Assembly: GCA_013398055.1 (NCBI GenBank)
Contig: VZRS01008300.1
Coordinates: forward strand, 1,370,623 to 1,434,622
Reading direction: 5' to 3'
DNA from: Ifrita kowaldi
Taxonomy: Eukaryota; Chordata; Aves; Passeriformes; Cinclosomatidae
Length of the DNA stretch: 64,000 bases
Position numbers and translations under genes: made by a program. Below the pieces are notes generated by a model. It ran no database searches. It had not been told where the DNA came from and saw only the letters and a program-made list of their open reading frames with translations. Positions 25,482 through 37,400 of the stretch are shown here, in pieces; the first letter of the stretch is position 1; each line of letters starts with the position of its first letter.

Positions 25482-28400
25482 GTGAGTCTGCAGCAGCATG
25501 GGATGGGGGATGCTTCAGGAGCATGGGTGCCTCTGCAGTTTTACAGACACTGTTGAAGGCAGTCTTCTATACCCTACTTTAATTCCTGATTTTGGTCATT
25601 TTGTAAGCACTGTTGCAGTACTAATCATCATGATTTTGCCTTGGAGAATCACAGCGTCTTTCTCTAGATATCCCTTTGACCTGGTCTTCCCCACCCCCTT
25701 TTCCTTCCAACTCTCCCATCTCCTCTTCCAGCCCCACCATACATCCAGAGCCTTCATCTCATCTACTCCCAGTAGGCCTGTGATGGAAAGCAAAACCACA
25801 ACTGCTGCAGTTCCAACCTCCCTGCCTCATCCCCTCTTATCTGTAGTGGAGCGAGCAGCAACTTCAGGGTGGCTTTGCTGGTGGTCCTGCAGTTGAGATT
25901 TGAGTAGCTGTCTGCTGTGACTGCCCTCAACCTGTCAGGGCACTGGGTTTCCTGTGGTTTCTGCTCTGGTGCTGATACAGACCCGTGGGGATTTATCACT
26001 CAGAAGAGAAGGGGTACACAGAAGGGGACTGAACCTGGCCTGGGAGTGGGATGGATCAGTGGGCAAAAAGTAAAGCCTGCCCCTGTGCTCCTGTGATCCG
26101 TGGAGTCCTGGACAAGAAAACGGCTCTGTTCTGTTGGTAACAGCAACAAAGAGCTTTCAATTGTGGCATATCTGTAGCTGAAAATGTGACTTTTGTTCTT
26201 GCACTCCAGAAAAAAATTACTCAGGAAAGAGGAATTTCCCATTATTATATCAGCACATTTGTTCTCTGAAACCTGAAGATGCCATGTAGAGATCAGTGCT
26301 GTTAATTACATTCACTTGATATTACAGTAGACAAATGGAAAGATGGGACCACATACATCTTCTCCCACAGTCCCTTCCCAGGCTTCTCCCAGGAGCTCTG
26401 ACACTGCAGTTCTGTTACCAAAACCCACAACATGCAGGAAATGTGGGCACTGCATGCAGGAGGTGGAGTGAAATGCCAACTCCTGCCTGGGAATTAATCA
26501 CTCTGACTTCATTGCCTCCGTCCTCCCACTGCTTAATCAGCACTGGGGAGCCCAGGCACTTGGCTGCATGATCATGTCTGAGGCAGAGCACATGGGAGTG
26601 AAGGCTGATAGAGTGCACCAGGAAAACAGGGTGACAAACAGCCTCCACGTCAGTGGTGTGTGTGAGGCATGCTTGGAAGGAGGCCTAGAGGATTTGAAGC
26701 TAGGTGAAATAACTTGAACGTAGGAAGAGGAAAATCTAGGCTGAATCTCAAGGGAAATTTTCTGATGGGATGGGTCTTGCTGGGAAATGTCTCCTACTGT
26801 CCCAGTGCTTCCTGGCAGAGGACTGATCCTGTGGAACCTGTGTCCTCTTGGCTTCTGGAAGTGGAAGCTTTAGGCAAGAACTAATGCACTATCCTGAGGT
26901 ATCCTCAAGTTAGTAAGCTTTCAGTAGTCCTAGGGGATTTTTCTCCAGTTCAAGAGACCTCTCTAGCCCTGTGATAAGGATGTGTCCTATCCAAGCTCTG
27001 TCATGTCCCTCCTGACACCTCTGAGTGTGGCCAGAGAGCCTGTCTTGCTAGCCCAGCTGTAGTGCAGCAGGCCAGAACAGTAACTTGGTGTTGCATCAGC
27101 TAAGCAAAATGTGTTTGGGCCATGCCTGAGGCGTGACCTCTGTTAGGGGAACATGGAGACACACTGGAGGCAGAAAAGCTCTCACTAAGCTTTGACCAGC
27201 AACCCAAGCAGGGCAGGCATGGTCTTGAGGGAATCCAGCCCGTCAATGTATCTTTTGGGTAGCCAAAGGAAGATTAGAAAATACGTGGTTTTCTACAGCA
27301 AATCTTTAAAATCATCAGGTTGCTTTTTTGGTGTGTCTTGTGAGCACACTGGGGGTTTGCTGATCACCAGGCTGAGGCAGGATTAGCATTTGCCCTCCTG
27401 CAGTTGGAGTAGGAGAGTCTGTTGGTTTTATTTTTGTCTACTACCAGCTGAGAGCATGGGCTCTGCATTCCTAACAAGTGTTGCAAGAACCTGAGACATG
27501 GATGACATCCACAAACTCTCACGCTCTCTGTCAAGGGCATGTTGTGGTTGTCTCTTGGTTTCTTATAGGAGCTCTGTGTTTGGCATGGCAAATTGGGAAT
27601 ATGTTGTGCCCTGCAGTGAGAGGTGTTACTGGAGTGCATATTTCTATAGCCTCCTGGAAACTTATTTTGTGTGTTGGCACTGGACTCCATAACCCAGGTA
27701 ATCCCTTCAAGCCTGTTCCTGTCAGCAGGTGGACCGGCTGTTCCCCCTGGAGCAGGGAACCAGGCAGCTGTGGCTGCATGGCACTGTGTAGGCACTGCTC
27801 TGTCTTGCAGGGAACAGCTCCTCTCCTGATCTTCCCGTGACTGTGGGTGAGGGCTGGGAAGGGGATGGGCTCAGCATCAGGGTTGAGCCAGGGGCAGCCT
27901 GAAGGCCTCCGTTTGCCCCAACGAGGTGTGGAGCAGAGCCCAGCCTCTTCTAGACCGTGTTGTTGCCTCCATGCCATCAGGGGTGGGAAGGCAGCGGAAG
28001 AAGATCTGGTATCCCACCTCTGGTTTGTGGCTTCCTGCAGTCTCACACACGCTCTGTTTCCCTTCCCTGAGGACATTGGTCTCGGGGCAGGGCCTCTGCA
28101 TGCTCCAATGCCCTCCTCTTCCCTGCCTCAGAGCTGCCTGCAGAGAGGCTTTGGCAAAGCTGTGGAGCCGGTTTGGGCGGTGAGAGCCTGCCCAGCCTGG
28201 CTCCCCTCCTCGCTCCGGGCTGGTTACTGATTACTTTGGGCAGCAGGTGGAGGAGACCGGGGCTGACAGCGATTGGGCCCGTGCCTTTGCTGACTGGTTT
28301 CAGGAAGCAGCACCTGCGTTTCACTTGGGACGGGAGTGCTGGAGCAGAGTGGAGAAGTGGCGTCAGCCCGGGGCTGGGCTCAGGGAGCAGAGAGTGAGGG

Positions 28401-31400
28401 GAGTCGGCCCCTGTGCCGCACCCCACAGGACTATGCGCACCTATCCTTAGAGGAAACGCTGCATGGAGGATCTGAGACAACCGCGGCTCCTCAGCTGGGA
28501 ATATGAGGACTGTTGTGCTGTACGGAGAGAGGACGTGGCTGGCTGCAACGACAGACCCAGGGCGACAAGGAGGCAGTACCCGGGCAGCCGAGGAGCAGAC
28601 AGCGGCTGGGACAGTTCCAGGAGACAGGAGAGCATCTCCGTGGACCAACAGAGCAGGAATGGAGACTGTGGAGGTTTTTGGAAGGGAGAGATGCAGTACA
28701 TGGACTGCAGGAGAGCAGACGATGTTTGGGAAGGCAAAAGACAGGATATAGAGGGCAGAAACTACAGGGTGTATGAGAGGGAGGGTGTTCATTACAGAAA
28801 CTGCAGTTCTGAGATAAGAGAAGGGTGGAACAGAGAGGACAGAGTAACTGGGCAGTATAGGGAGAGGGGAAGGCAATATGGGGAGGACAGAGGCCTTGGA
28901 GACTGTAGGAAGGGGGGAAGGTGGTATCAGGACTACAGAGATCCTAGGGACTACAGTGAAGATGAAAGACATTATAGGAAAAAGGAACTGTGGCACAGGC
29001 AAGAGAGGGACTCTGGGGAGAGGAGAAGGCAGTATGGAGAGGATGGAGGCAATCTAGTATATAGGGAAGGGGAAAAGGGATATAGAGATGATGAAGGCCC
29101 TAGGGCATATAGAGAGCAGGAAAGGCCATATGTAGGTATCAGGGACCAAGTAGACCAAGAAGACATTGAACGGCACAGGAGACCCAAAGGCCATGTCATG
29201 GACCACAGCAGTCCAGACAGAGGTGGTGAAGTTCCAGCATTTGCAGTCAGGTCCTCGGGAGATGGTGGCGTGAACCTGGGGTCAGGTACCTGCTACACAC
29301 AGTTCAAGACATGCGTCGTTGACTGCGACAGCTGTGGGGAGCTGGAAGGGGAAGCCCCAGGGCCTGGGATGCCAGCCAAGAGCAGCAGTGGAGCAGAGCG
29401 CTCGAGGGTACGCACGGGGCGGCCAGACTGGAGCCAGGTCTGGGAGCAGGAGGCCGAGGAAGCAAACAGGGTGGGCTCTGTGCTGCAGCGGAACAGCTTC
29501 TACAGACGGACGGCTCCCAGCGCCCTGCGGCACTCAGAGTTTGTGCAGACCAGGAGGAAAAAGCAAGGTACACAGGGAAATGGTGGGCAATTCCCTTGGG
29601 TGTGCCTTCACCCTGCCCTTCACCCAGGCACCAGGGCAGCACTGGGACTCTGGTACACGTGGGTGGCCAGCACAGACGGGCTCTCACAAGAAGGCTCCTC
29701 CCTGGGATTTACTGAAATGAGCATCATGGTCATCACCCCTCTGTACAGCCTCTGCAAGGGAATTTTGTGGAGGCCCAAGTGGGAGGGAAGCACAGGTGGC
29801 ACAAATGCAGTGCTGTCCTTTCTGTCACTCCTGAGTGTTTCAGGTACACCCTAAAACTTGTGGCCCTGGTTTGTCTGCTCTTTTAGGGCCCTGAGGAGGT
29901 TCCTCATGAGGGAAAGGGTGAGATGCTGGGTTATTTCCACTGCCTGTTTTACTTTTATAACCCATCATGAATAGATTCTATGTGTAAGAACCAATTCCTG
30001 ACCCTCAGCATGAGTATGGCAGCTGTTCACAGGCAGCACAAAGAGGAAATAGAGGAAGCTGTTGTAGCACTCAGACGTATGCAGAGAGCAAGTACTCAGA
30101 GTTGTGTAATTCACCTGGGCAGGACACTGAGGCACCTGCGTGTTGGGGGGTGTCACTGATGGGAATCTCCTGCATCACCAGCCCCTCAGTGCTGCAGTGG
30201 TCCCTTGCCTGTGCTGCATATTGTGTGCCCTGTGTCTTGGGTCCCCAAGCCATCCCTGGGTCTCCAATCCTATCAAATAGCACCCTAGAGCTGGAGAGTC
30301 ACCAAAGTGGAAGGCTTAGGCTGTCTTGGCATGGGTGAAATCATTGCATTGATGCTATGGCTGTGTCAGAGTCAGCTGCAGACAGATTTGTGAAGCTTGG
30401 CTGGTTGCAAGAATATTGGTGTGGGAGGGGAAGTGGCAGCAAGGTGCTGAGGTCTGAGCAGAGGGACAGAAGGAGCCCTTCTTGATGGACAGGTCTCCAT
30501 GTGTCTGAAGACCTGTTAGTTCCTGTGCCCTTTCTGCCAGCATCTGTCTCATGTAGCTGTGTGTGTGAACTCTCCGTGAAACGGGATTGAAATGGAGAGG
30601 AAAACTGTGCAACAGCCAAAGCAATGGCAAAGCTGGAGGCAGTGACTACCTTTGCCTTAGCATGAAATCTGTCCTCTGGAGATATTTGATTAAGCAGGCT
30701 CCAAAGGCTGCATTTCTGCACTCTCAGGCCACCCTGTTAGGGTGGGACTTTGCTCAGCTATGTCCCCAGGGTGAGGAAAGGGAGAGGCTTTTCATTGCCA
30801 AGATGTTCAAAGGGCAGCAGGGGAGCCAGGAGGAGGCCAGGAATAGAGTGGGATGGGAAATGGTCCACAAAGCCTTAGGAGGCTGGAGCAGTGCTGGCTT
30901 GTCCAGCTTTTGCAAGAGTTGAAGGGACAGACTGTGATGCCAAGTGAAAGCCTTTGCTCTTCAGGGCTGAAGGATTTTTCCCCACTGTGGCAGGCTCAGG
31001 GGCATGGGAGTGGCTGTGAGAGGTGCAGGGCAGGATTCCCTCATCGTCAGCACCAGTGTCTCAGAGCAGGAAAGGAGGGATGAACGCTCCAGGTATTTCA
31101 AACACTGCCTGTCTATCCTGTGGCCTGTTTCTGGCTGCAATTGTCTGTTACTTTCCTCCTCCTGCCCTGCTGGGGCACAGTGCTGCACCAGCAGCAGCCC
31201 TCCTTGGCACGTAATGCTTTGCTGCTGTAGCTGCCTCAATGCAAGATCCCACCAGCACCTCCCCAAAAGAGCTCCCATTGTGCTTGGCAGCAGACACCCT
31301 CCTATGCAGCTGGCAGCAAAAAGGCAGCTCTTGTTCTCCTTCAGTGTGTGCTCCAGACAGCTTTTCTAATGCTGTTTACTTCTCTCACAGGTTCCTCCTC

Positions 31401-34400
31401 CACCCCCTGAGTAACAGAAATTGAGACTTGAAAGCCCCAGTAGAGATCGTAGAATCATAGAATGGTTTGGGTTGGAAGAGACCTTACAGATCATCTAGTT
31501 CCAATGCCCCTGCCATGGGCAGGAATGCCACACACTAGATCAGGTTGCCCAGGGCCCCATCGAGCTTTCCTTGAATACTTCCAAGCGAGTAGAGATGATC
31601 TTTTCTGTTAGGAGGATTATCACACTTCTTACAGATTTCTGTACAGTGTAACCGGGTGACGGCTACTTGGTTAGAGCACCTGTGCTGGGATGAGACTCAG
31701 ATATGACTGCCTGACACATCAACAGGAGAATCCATCTGTCATAGCTTTGCTGCTTAGTCACCATCACTCTTAAAGGTTTTGCATGTTATGTGTTGCATTT
31801 CAGCTCTGAGCCCCAGCCTTTTTCTCCTAAATTAGAGCTTTTTAGTTGATGGATATTCTTCTCAGGCAGGTACTGTCATTAAGTAATTTTTCAGTCTTCA
31901 GTTCTTTGTAGTGGAGTCTTAAAATACCCATGTCAAAGACTCACAGGAAGACCTTTAAGTGTTTATTCTTCCTGATGCTCACTCATTTTTCAGTTCAGGC
32001 TCTTTTAAAACAGTGGACTTGAGAGCTGGGTGAGGCATTCTGTGTGGGTGTCAGCACTAGTTTACCTTGCTATGCTCCTGTGCCCTTGTCCAAAACCCCA
32101 GCTGTCCTCTGCAACATTCAGGGAACTCCTGCTGAATTTTGTCTGATCAAGCAAAATAATGACTCCCCAGAATACAATCTTGCATGTGGCTGCATTTCTT
32201 GTTCCCATTAATACATTAATGCATTTGTCTGCATTAAACCTGCTTGGTTTGAATAATTTCATCTTATTCAGGATACCCTGGATTACTCAGTGACTCATAT
32301 GCCTCATCTTTATTTTGTGATCCTGTGGAATTGATCTTCAGTTCTCTACATGGCAGCAGTGGTTTTCCATTTACTTTATTATGTGGTATTAACTAAATCC
32401 AGTCTCTGGAGAACCTGTTTAGAAATGCTTTTTTTTCTGGATAGTCTCCACTGGCAGTGGGTTTTCAAGGTTTTTTTTTTCTTTCTTTCTTTCTTTTTAG
32501 AAAGAAGCAGAAAATTTATTGTATAATTCTACCTTTTTGCCAGGGCTGCCAAAATTGTACTCTCTGCCTACTTGTGGGATTGTGTCATTGTAGGGTTTCT
32601 TTTGTCCTGGATGGAAATAAAGGTCTATTATAAAGTAGCATTTTATTTCCTCATTTAAAAGATGAAAATTGAATTCTACCATCCATGGATTTTTCTTGAT
32701 GTCTTTCTTTTCTCATTTTTCTGTGCTTCAGAGTTCCTGGTGTGTCTGTTATCTATTATCCACTTTCTATGTTCATTTATATATTTATATTTGCTGTCTT
32801 TATTGAAGCACAGATGCAGGACACGTTTTTCATCAATACAGTTCTCTTCGTGTTTTTCGGATTGTCTATTTAAAACATCCTTTTAAAGAAATTTCACCTT
32901 TCACTTTTTTTCCATCAGTGTTTTTGCTTGCACTTCTGTTAATGCCCTGGCTCAGCTTTAGCAGCTTAGCTCTTTTACACCATCATATTACTTCACTTTT
33001 TTCTCTGTCAAGGATTGGAATCATCCTCTGCTCAAACTGAATGTCATGGGGCTGTCTGGGCAACCAGAGGCTGTTTGGGGCGATACGTGTGGTCTCACCT
33101 GGCAGAGAGACATCCCCACCCAGCAGGCTCTGCATTAGACACGTTTGGGACACCAAGCCACTCCAGTGGCCCTGGAGAAGCATCCCTATTCTGCCCCTGT
33201 TCAGCTCACTGGAGTATTACCAATGTCTGGAGTAAGAGTTTTCACCCCAGCCAGATCCTGCTCCTGGCAGCGAGTTTAGCCTTTCGCTCAGATTAATTAT
33301 TCCCTGCCCTAGTTTCATCGCCTCCCCTCTCATGGTCGGCAGTGGCTCCTCCCCTCCTGGCCTCCACATACTTCAAATATTTGCAGCTGGTTTGTTTTGT
33401 CCTGAGTCACTGCTTGACTGTGCGGAGCTGTGGGCCCGGGGCCGGGCTTGCCCCGCGGCTGGGTGCAGCTCCACCGCAGATTCCTGGGATTGTCCCCGGC
33501 GCTGATGTGCCGCACGTCCCTCTCCAGGCTGCGGTAGCGCCCGCCGGGCTGCGCCGGGATGCTGCCAGGTGAGCCCTGAGGAGGAGCAGTTGGGGGGCGA
33601 TGCAGAGCTCTGGGTGAGCCCTGCAGCGTGGTGCACGTGCATCCCACTGGATCTGGTCTTTGTGGGCCAGCTCTGCTCCCAGAGCCGGGCAGGGAAAACC
33701 TCTAATTGCATGTGCGCTCCCGCTAGGAGGTTGGGTAATAACAACTCAAAGTTTTCGTTAATTGGAAGAAAGCTGATGACAGTGGCATTTCTCAGACGAG
33801 CGAGATGAGCCGTGTGATTGCGACAGCAAATCACAGCCTCCCTGGGACGGGCGGAGGTGGGAGGGTGCTCCATATTCACACCTCATTGCCCGGGCTGGGT
33901 TACGAGCTGGTGCTGGATCTCTCACGGGTCAGCAGGGGTACTAGCAAAGCTCAAAAGCAGGTGCTCCTGGGAGGCTGTCTCAGACCATCAAACCAAGAAG
34001 AAACAGGAGAACAAAATCTGAGTCTCTGAAAACTGTGATTGAGAACATTGTTTATGGAAATGTATTTCTGAATGCCTATTTGGCAACTGTGTCATGGGTA
34101 AAGATGAATTTGTCACTGGATTGGAATTTGGTGGCTTCATGAGAAATGCGAGTCATATTCCTGCAGGCCGACAAAGCCCATTCAAGCTGTGGTGTATGTC
34201 TTAGCACCTTCAAAGTTGATGGGTGTGATTAATCAAATTGAAAAGTAACATTTAAATAGAAAATCTGTGAAGTAAAATGGAGATCTGTTTAAAAAATACT
34301 TACTGGATGCCCAAAACCCACAGCTGTGAAATTGGTGGGTTTAGTTAACTGCTTAATAAGCCTCATTTAGGGAAAGCTGCTATTAGACATACAAGAATGT

Positions 34401-37400
34401 GTGACAAACAGGAAAAAATAAATTGATGACAATTAACAGAGATAGTATGAAATACGAAAAGTGAGAGTTTTTAAATGCATCAGAAACAAACACTAATACA
34501 TATTGGTCAGATATAAGAGCCAAATATTAAAAATAAATTCTGTATTTGAATATTTTGAGCTGCAAGTGTTTGGAAAGAAGTAGGACAACTTTTGAGTTTA
34601 TTGCTGAAGGAGGATGCTGGACTAGTCATAAACAACAAGAGTCCTAAGAGACTTGACTGCAATGTAGCCCTGTTTTTGAAGGAATCTTGAAATTTCCAGA
34701 AAGAGCAAGAAGACCGGAGGAGAATTCATTTGTATGAGTTTTCAAAATCATGCAAATACTAATACAGTGTAAGCGGGTAGAACTGGTGCCCAGCATTGTG
34801 CCAGGTCAGCCAAGATGAGCTGATGACTACTGTGGGCTTAAAATCTGTGCATGGAAGGTTTTAATTTCTCTTCCATAGGCAGGGATTTGAGACTTGCTGA
34901 AGAAGGGTGTCATGGAGCTGGCAATCTCAGAAGTGTGGGTTGAATCCTTGCCACAGGGTACTTTCTGTAAGGGCCTAACCTAGATTTACTTGCCTGGTGT
35001 TTGCTTGGTGGAGCATGGGGAGCTGCTGCGTTTGCCAGCTGCGCTGGGCATCCCCAGCTTTGTTTTGGGGAGCTGGAGCCAAACACATGGTGTGACTGCA
35101 GTTTAGCTGTGGCTAAGGCTGGGAGCACAGCAGGGTTGTTTTGGTGGTGCAGTAAACTCCTGAAGTGTCCTGTACAAAACTTAATGTGGTGGCATTTTGC
35201 CTGGGGCTAAATATAAAATCCTGTTCTTTGACCAAAGCAAATGTAATCTTTTCCATTTGTCTTCCCAAATACTGCTGCATGGGTCATTTCTGGCTGTGAT
35301 TTTGGCTTGTCTTCATTTTCAAGATTCTTCCCAGCCCACCCCATGCAGTAGTACCATCTCACCCGCCCACCCCCTCTGGGTTTCACACACCTGTTTGCAT
35401 TGCAAATTAACACCTTCCTGTTTCTTCCCGGTTGCCTTCCCACTTGAGCTTGCTCTCCTGCAAAACAAATGCCATGCCTTCTTTAAAATAACTCGTTTGT
35501 TGTTACTTCATTAACTCTCTGAGCCACAAAGACCTGCTGACTGTATTATCTTGGTGTTTAGTTGTCCCTCCTGTACATTTTTCTGCTCATAGTCTGTTCA
35601 GGCTCCAAGTGCTGTGTTTAGGGATATCCCTGTGGGTGTTTGTGGAGGACCTTGCACAGCAGGGCCCAGTCTGCTGCTGAGACTTTGCAGATGCTGTGGA
35701 AGTGCAAAGAGCAAAACCAGTTAAACCCAGCATGTGCTCCCAGGCCCTCCTTGCGGATTCCTGCTGCATTAGAGTTGATAAAGTTCATCATCAGGGACTT
35801 CTGGAAAGCCAAGACAGGCTCTGATGGGGTTAGTCTTAAGGATACTTGCCAGTAGGAATCAGTGAGGCCTTCTCTTCCCAATGATTGCCTGCTAAATGTA
35901 GTGCTGGTTGTGTCACTGAGTCCCCCTCCATGGAGCTGGTCACTTTGCCTCTCCCCAGGCTAGATTTCAAGGCAGGGCAGCAGAGATGCCAGCTTAGAGA
36001 GATTAGTATCTTCCCTCCCACATCGAGGGCATCTGAGCATTTCAGCTGGGTTTCCCATTTGCCGGGCTGGCGGTGGGAATGACTTTGAAGTTGTTCTTTC
36101 TGCAGAGGCACAGTGGTTCATCCTCAGCACAGGTGGCTGTAAGAACTTGCTGTTTGGTGCTGATGCTCCTGGTTTCTGCCCCAGCTGCTCTGCAATGGGA
36201 AGGGCCAAAAGGGCTGGCATGGTTTCAGATAATCATGGGCTGAGTCAGTGTCTCAGCTTGGGTGTCTTTTCTTTCTCGGGTTGTTTCGGTGTGAAGACCC
36301 CTGCCTGGGAGAGCAGTGGGCAGGATGCTTAGGCTGAGGCAGCAATTTTCCCGTCCCATGTTTCATGCTGCCGTGTTGGGTACTGCCATCACCCCACAGG
36401 GCACGGTTGGGGGCTGCCTGCAGCCTGCCCAGCACCTGGGCAGAAGCAGCTGGGAGCATGGGGGTCTCTTGGGGCCGTGCACAGTCGGTGCTGGGGTAGC
36501 AGGATGAGTCCCAAGCCCTGGTGGCTGTCCCTGGATTTAATCAGGGCTGAGCCTCTGTTGCCTGAGGCTGTCACCGGAGAGGTCAGGGAGGTGGAGATCT
36601 GGAAGTGTCTGTCCTGCAAAAACATTCCCAGAAATGTCTGAGCTGGGGCATATCTGCAAATCTAAAAAAATTTCCGTGGATGGAGGGCAGCTGGGGCTCC
36701 GTAGCAGGCGGCGCATTTGTGGAATCAGCCATTGACATGAAATGGGGTACCCGAGGCAGGCTGGGCGCTGCAAGGGGCTGCGTGCTGCCCTGAAATAGGG
36801 GAGGCCCGAGTGTTTCTGGCCTCAGAGGGGTGACCAGGGAGCGGTCGGGGAGGGGTGGTGGGAGCACTGTGGCCGTGGTTTCGGTCCGAGGGCACAGCCT
36901 TTGAAGGCAGGCAGGTGGGGCAGAGAGCGGCGGGGCCCAGGAATCGGCGGGGGGATAAAATGTCTCAATGGAAGCGGGAGGGGGCTGGGCCGGCCCGGGG
37001 CCGCAGGTGGAACAGAAAACCAGGAGGAGAGGCGGCCGCGGGGGTCTGGACGGGGCCGAGGAGGGCGTCCCGCAGCCCCGGGCCCTGCGGGCGGGGCGGC
37101 CCTGCCCGGCCTCGCTGGCCGGGATCCAGCGCCAGGCTTTGCCGGCGGCAGCACCATTGCGGTGCCCGGGGCCCTCCGCGGCCATTGAGATGGAAATACC
37201 CCGCGGCTGGAGAATGGAGACCCAGTTCCCAGCCTGAGGGAGGGGCGGCCGCCATTGCCTCCGTGTCTGCAGCCTGCCGGAGCCGCGGAGGTGGAGAGCG
37301 GGGTGCGAGAGGACCCCGGCCCCGGCCGCTGTAGGGGCAGACCGTGCGGAGCAGGTTTGTCGCCCGGCGCGCCGGTGCCGGGGCTTTGCAGCGTTCCTGG

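Noticed and set aside
28043..29002. 319-codon minus-strand frame opposite the charged DNMBP-intron ORF
   Set aside because: The + strand is purine-rich, so the complement is stop-poor and gives Ser/Pro/Leu/Val-rich text. It has no splice-phase link to any gene. The + frame has the better start, donor and repeat structure.
32160..32350. Possible very old CR1/L3-type remnant
   Set aside because: A few words such as TGCATTTGTCTGCATTAAACC recall ancient amniote repeats, but the match is too weak and broken to call without a repeat library.
32471..32505. Strong-looking splice acceptor (long pyrimidine tract then AG)
   Set aside because: No open coding continuation or phase-1 exon follows. It is better explained as a microsatellite or the A-rich tail of an old insertion on the other strand.
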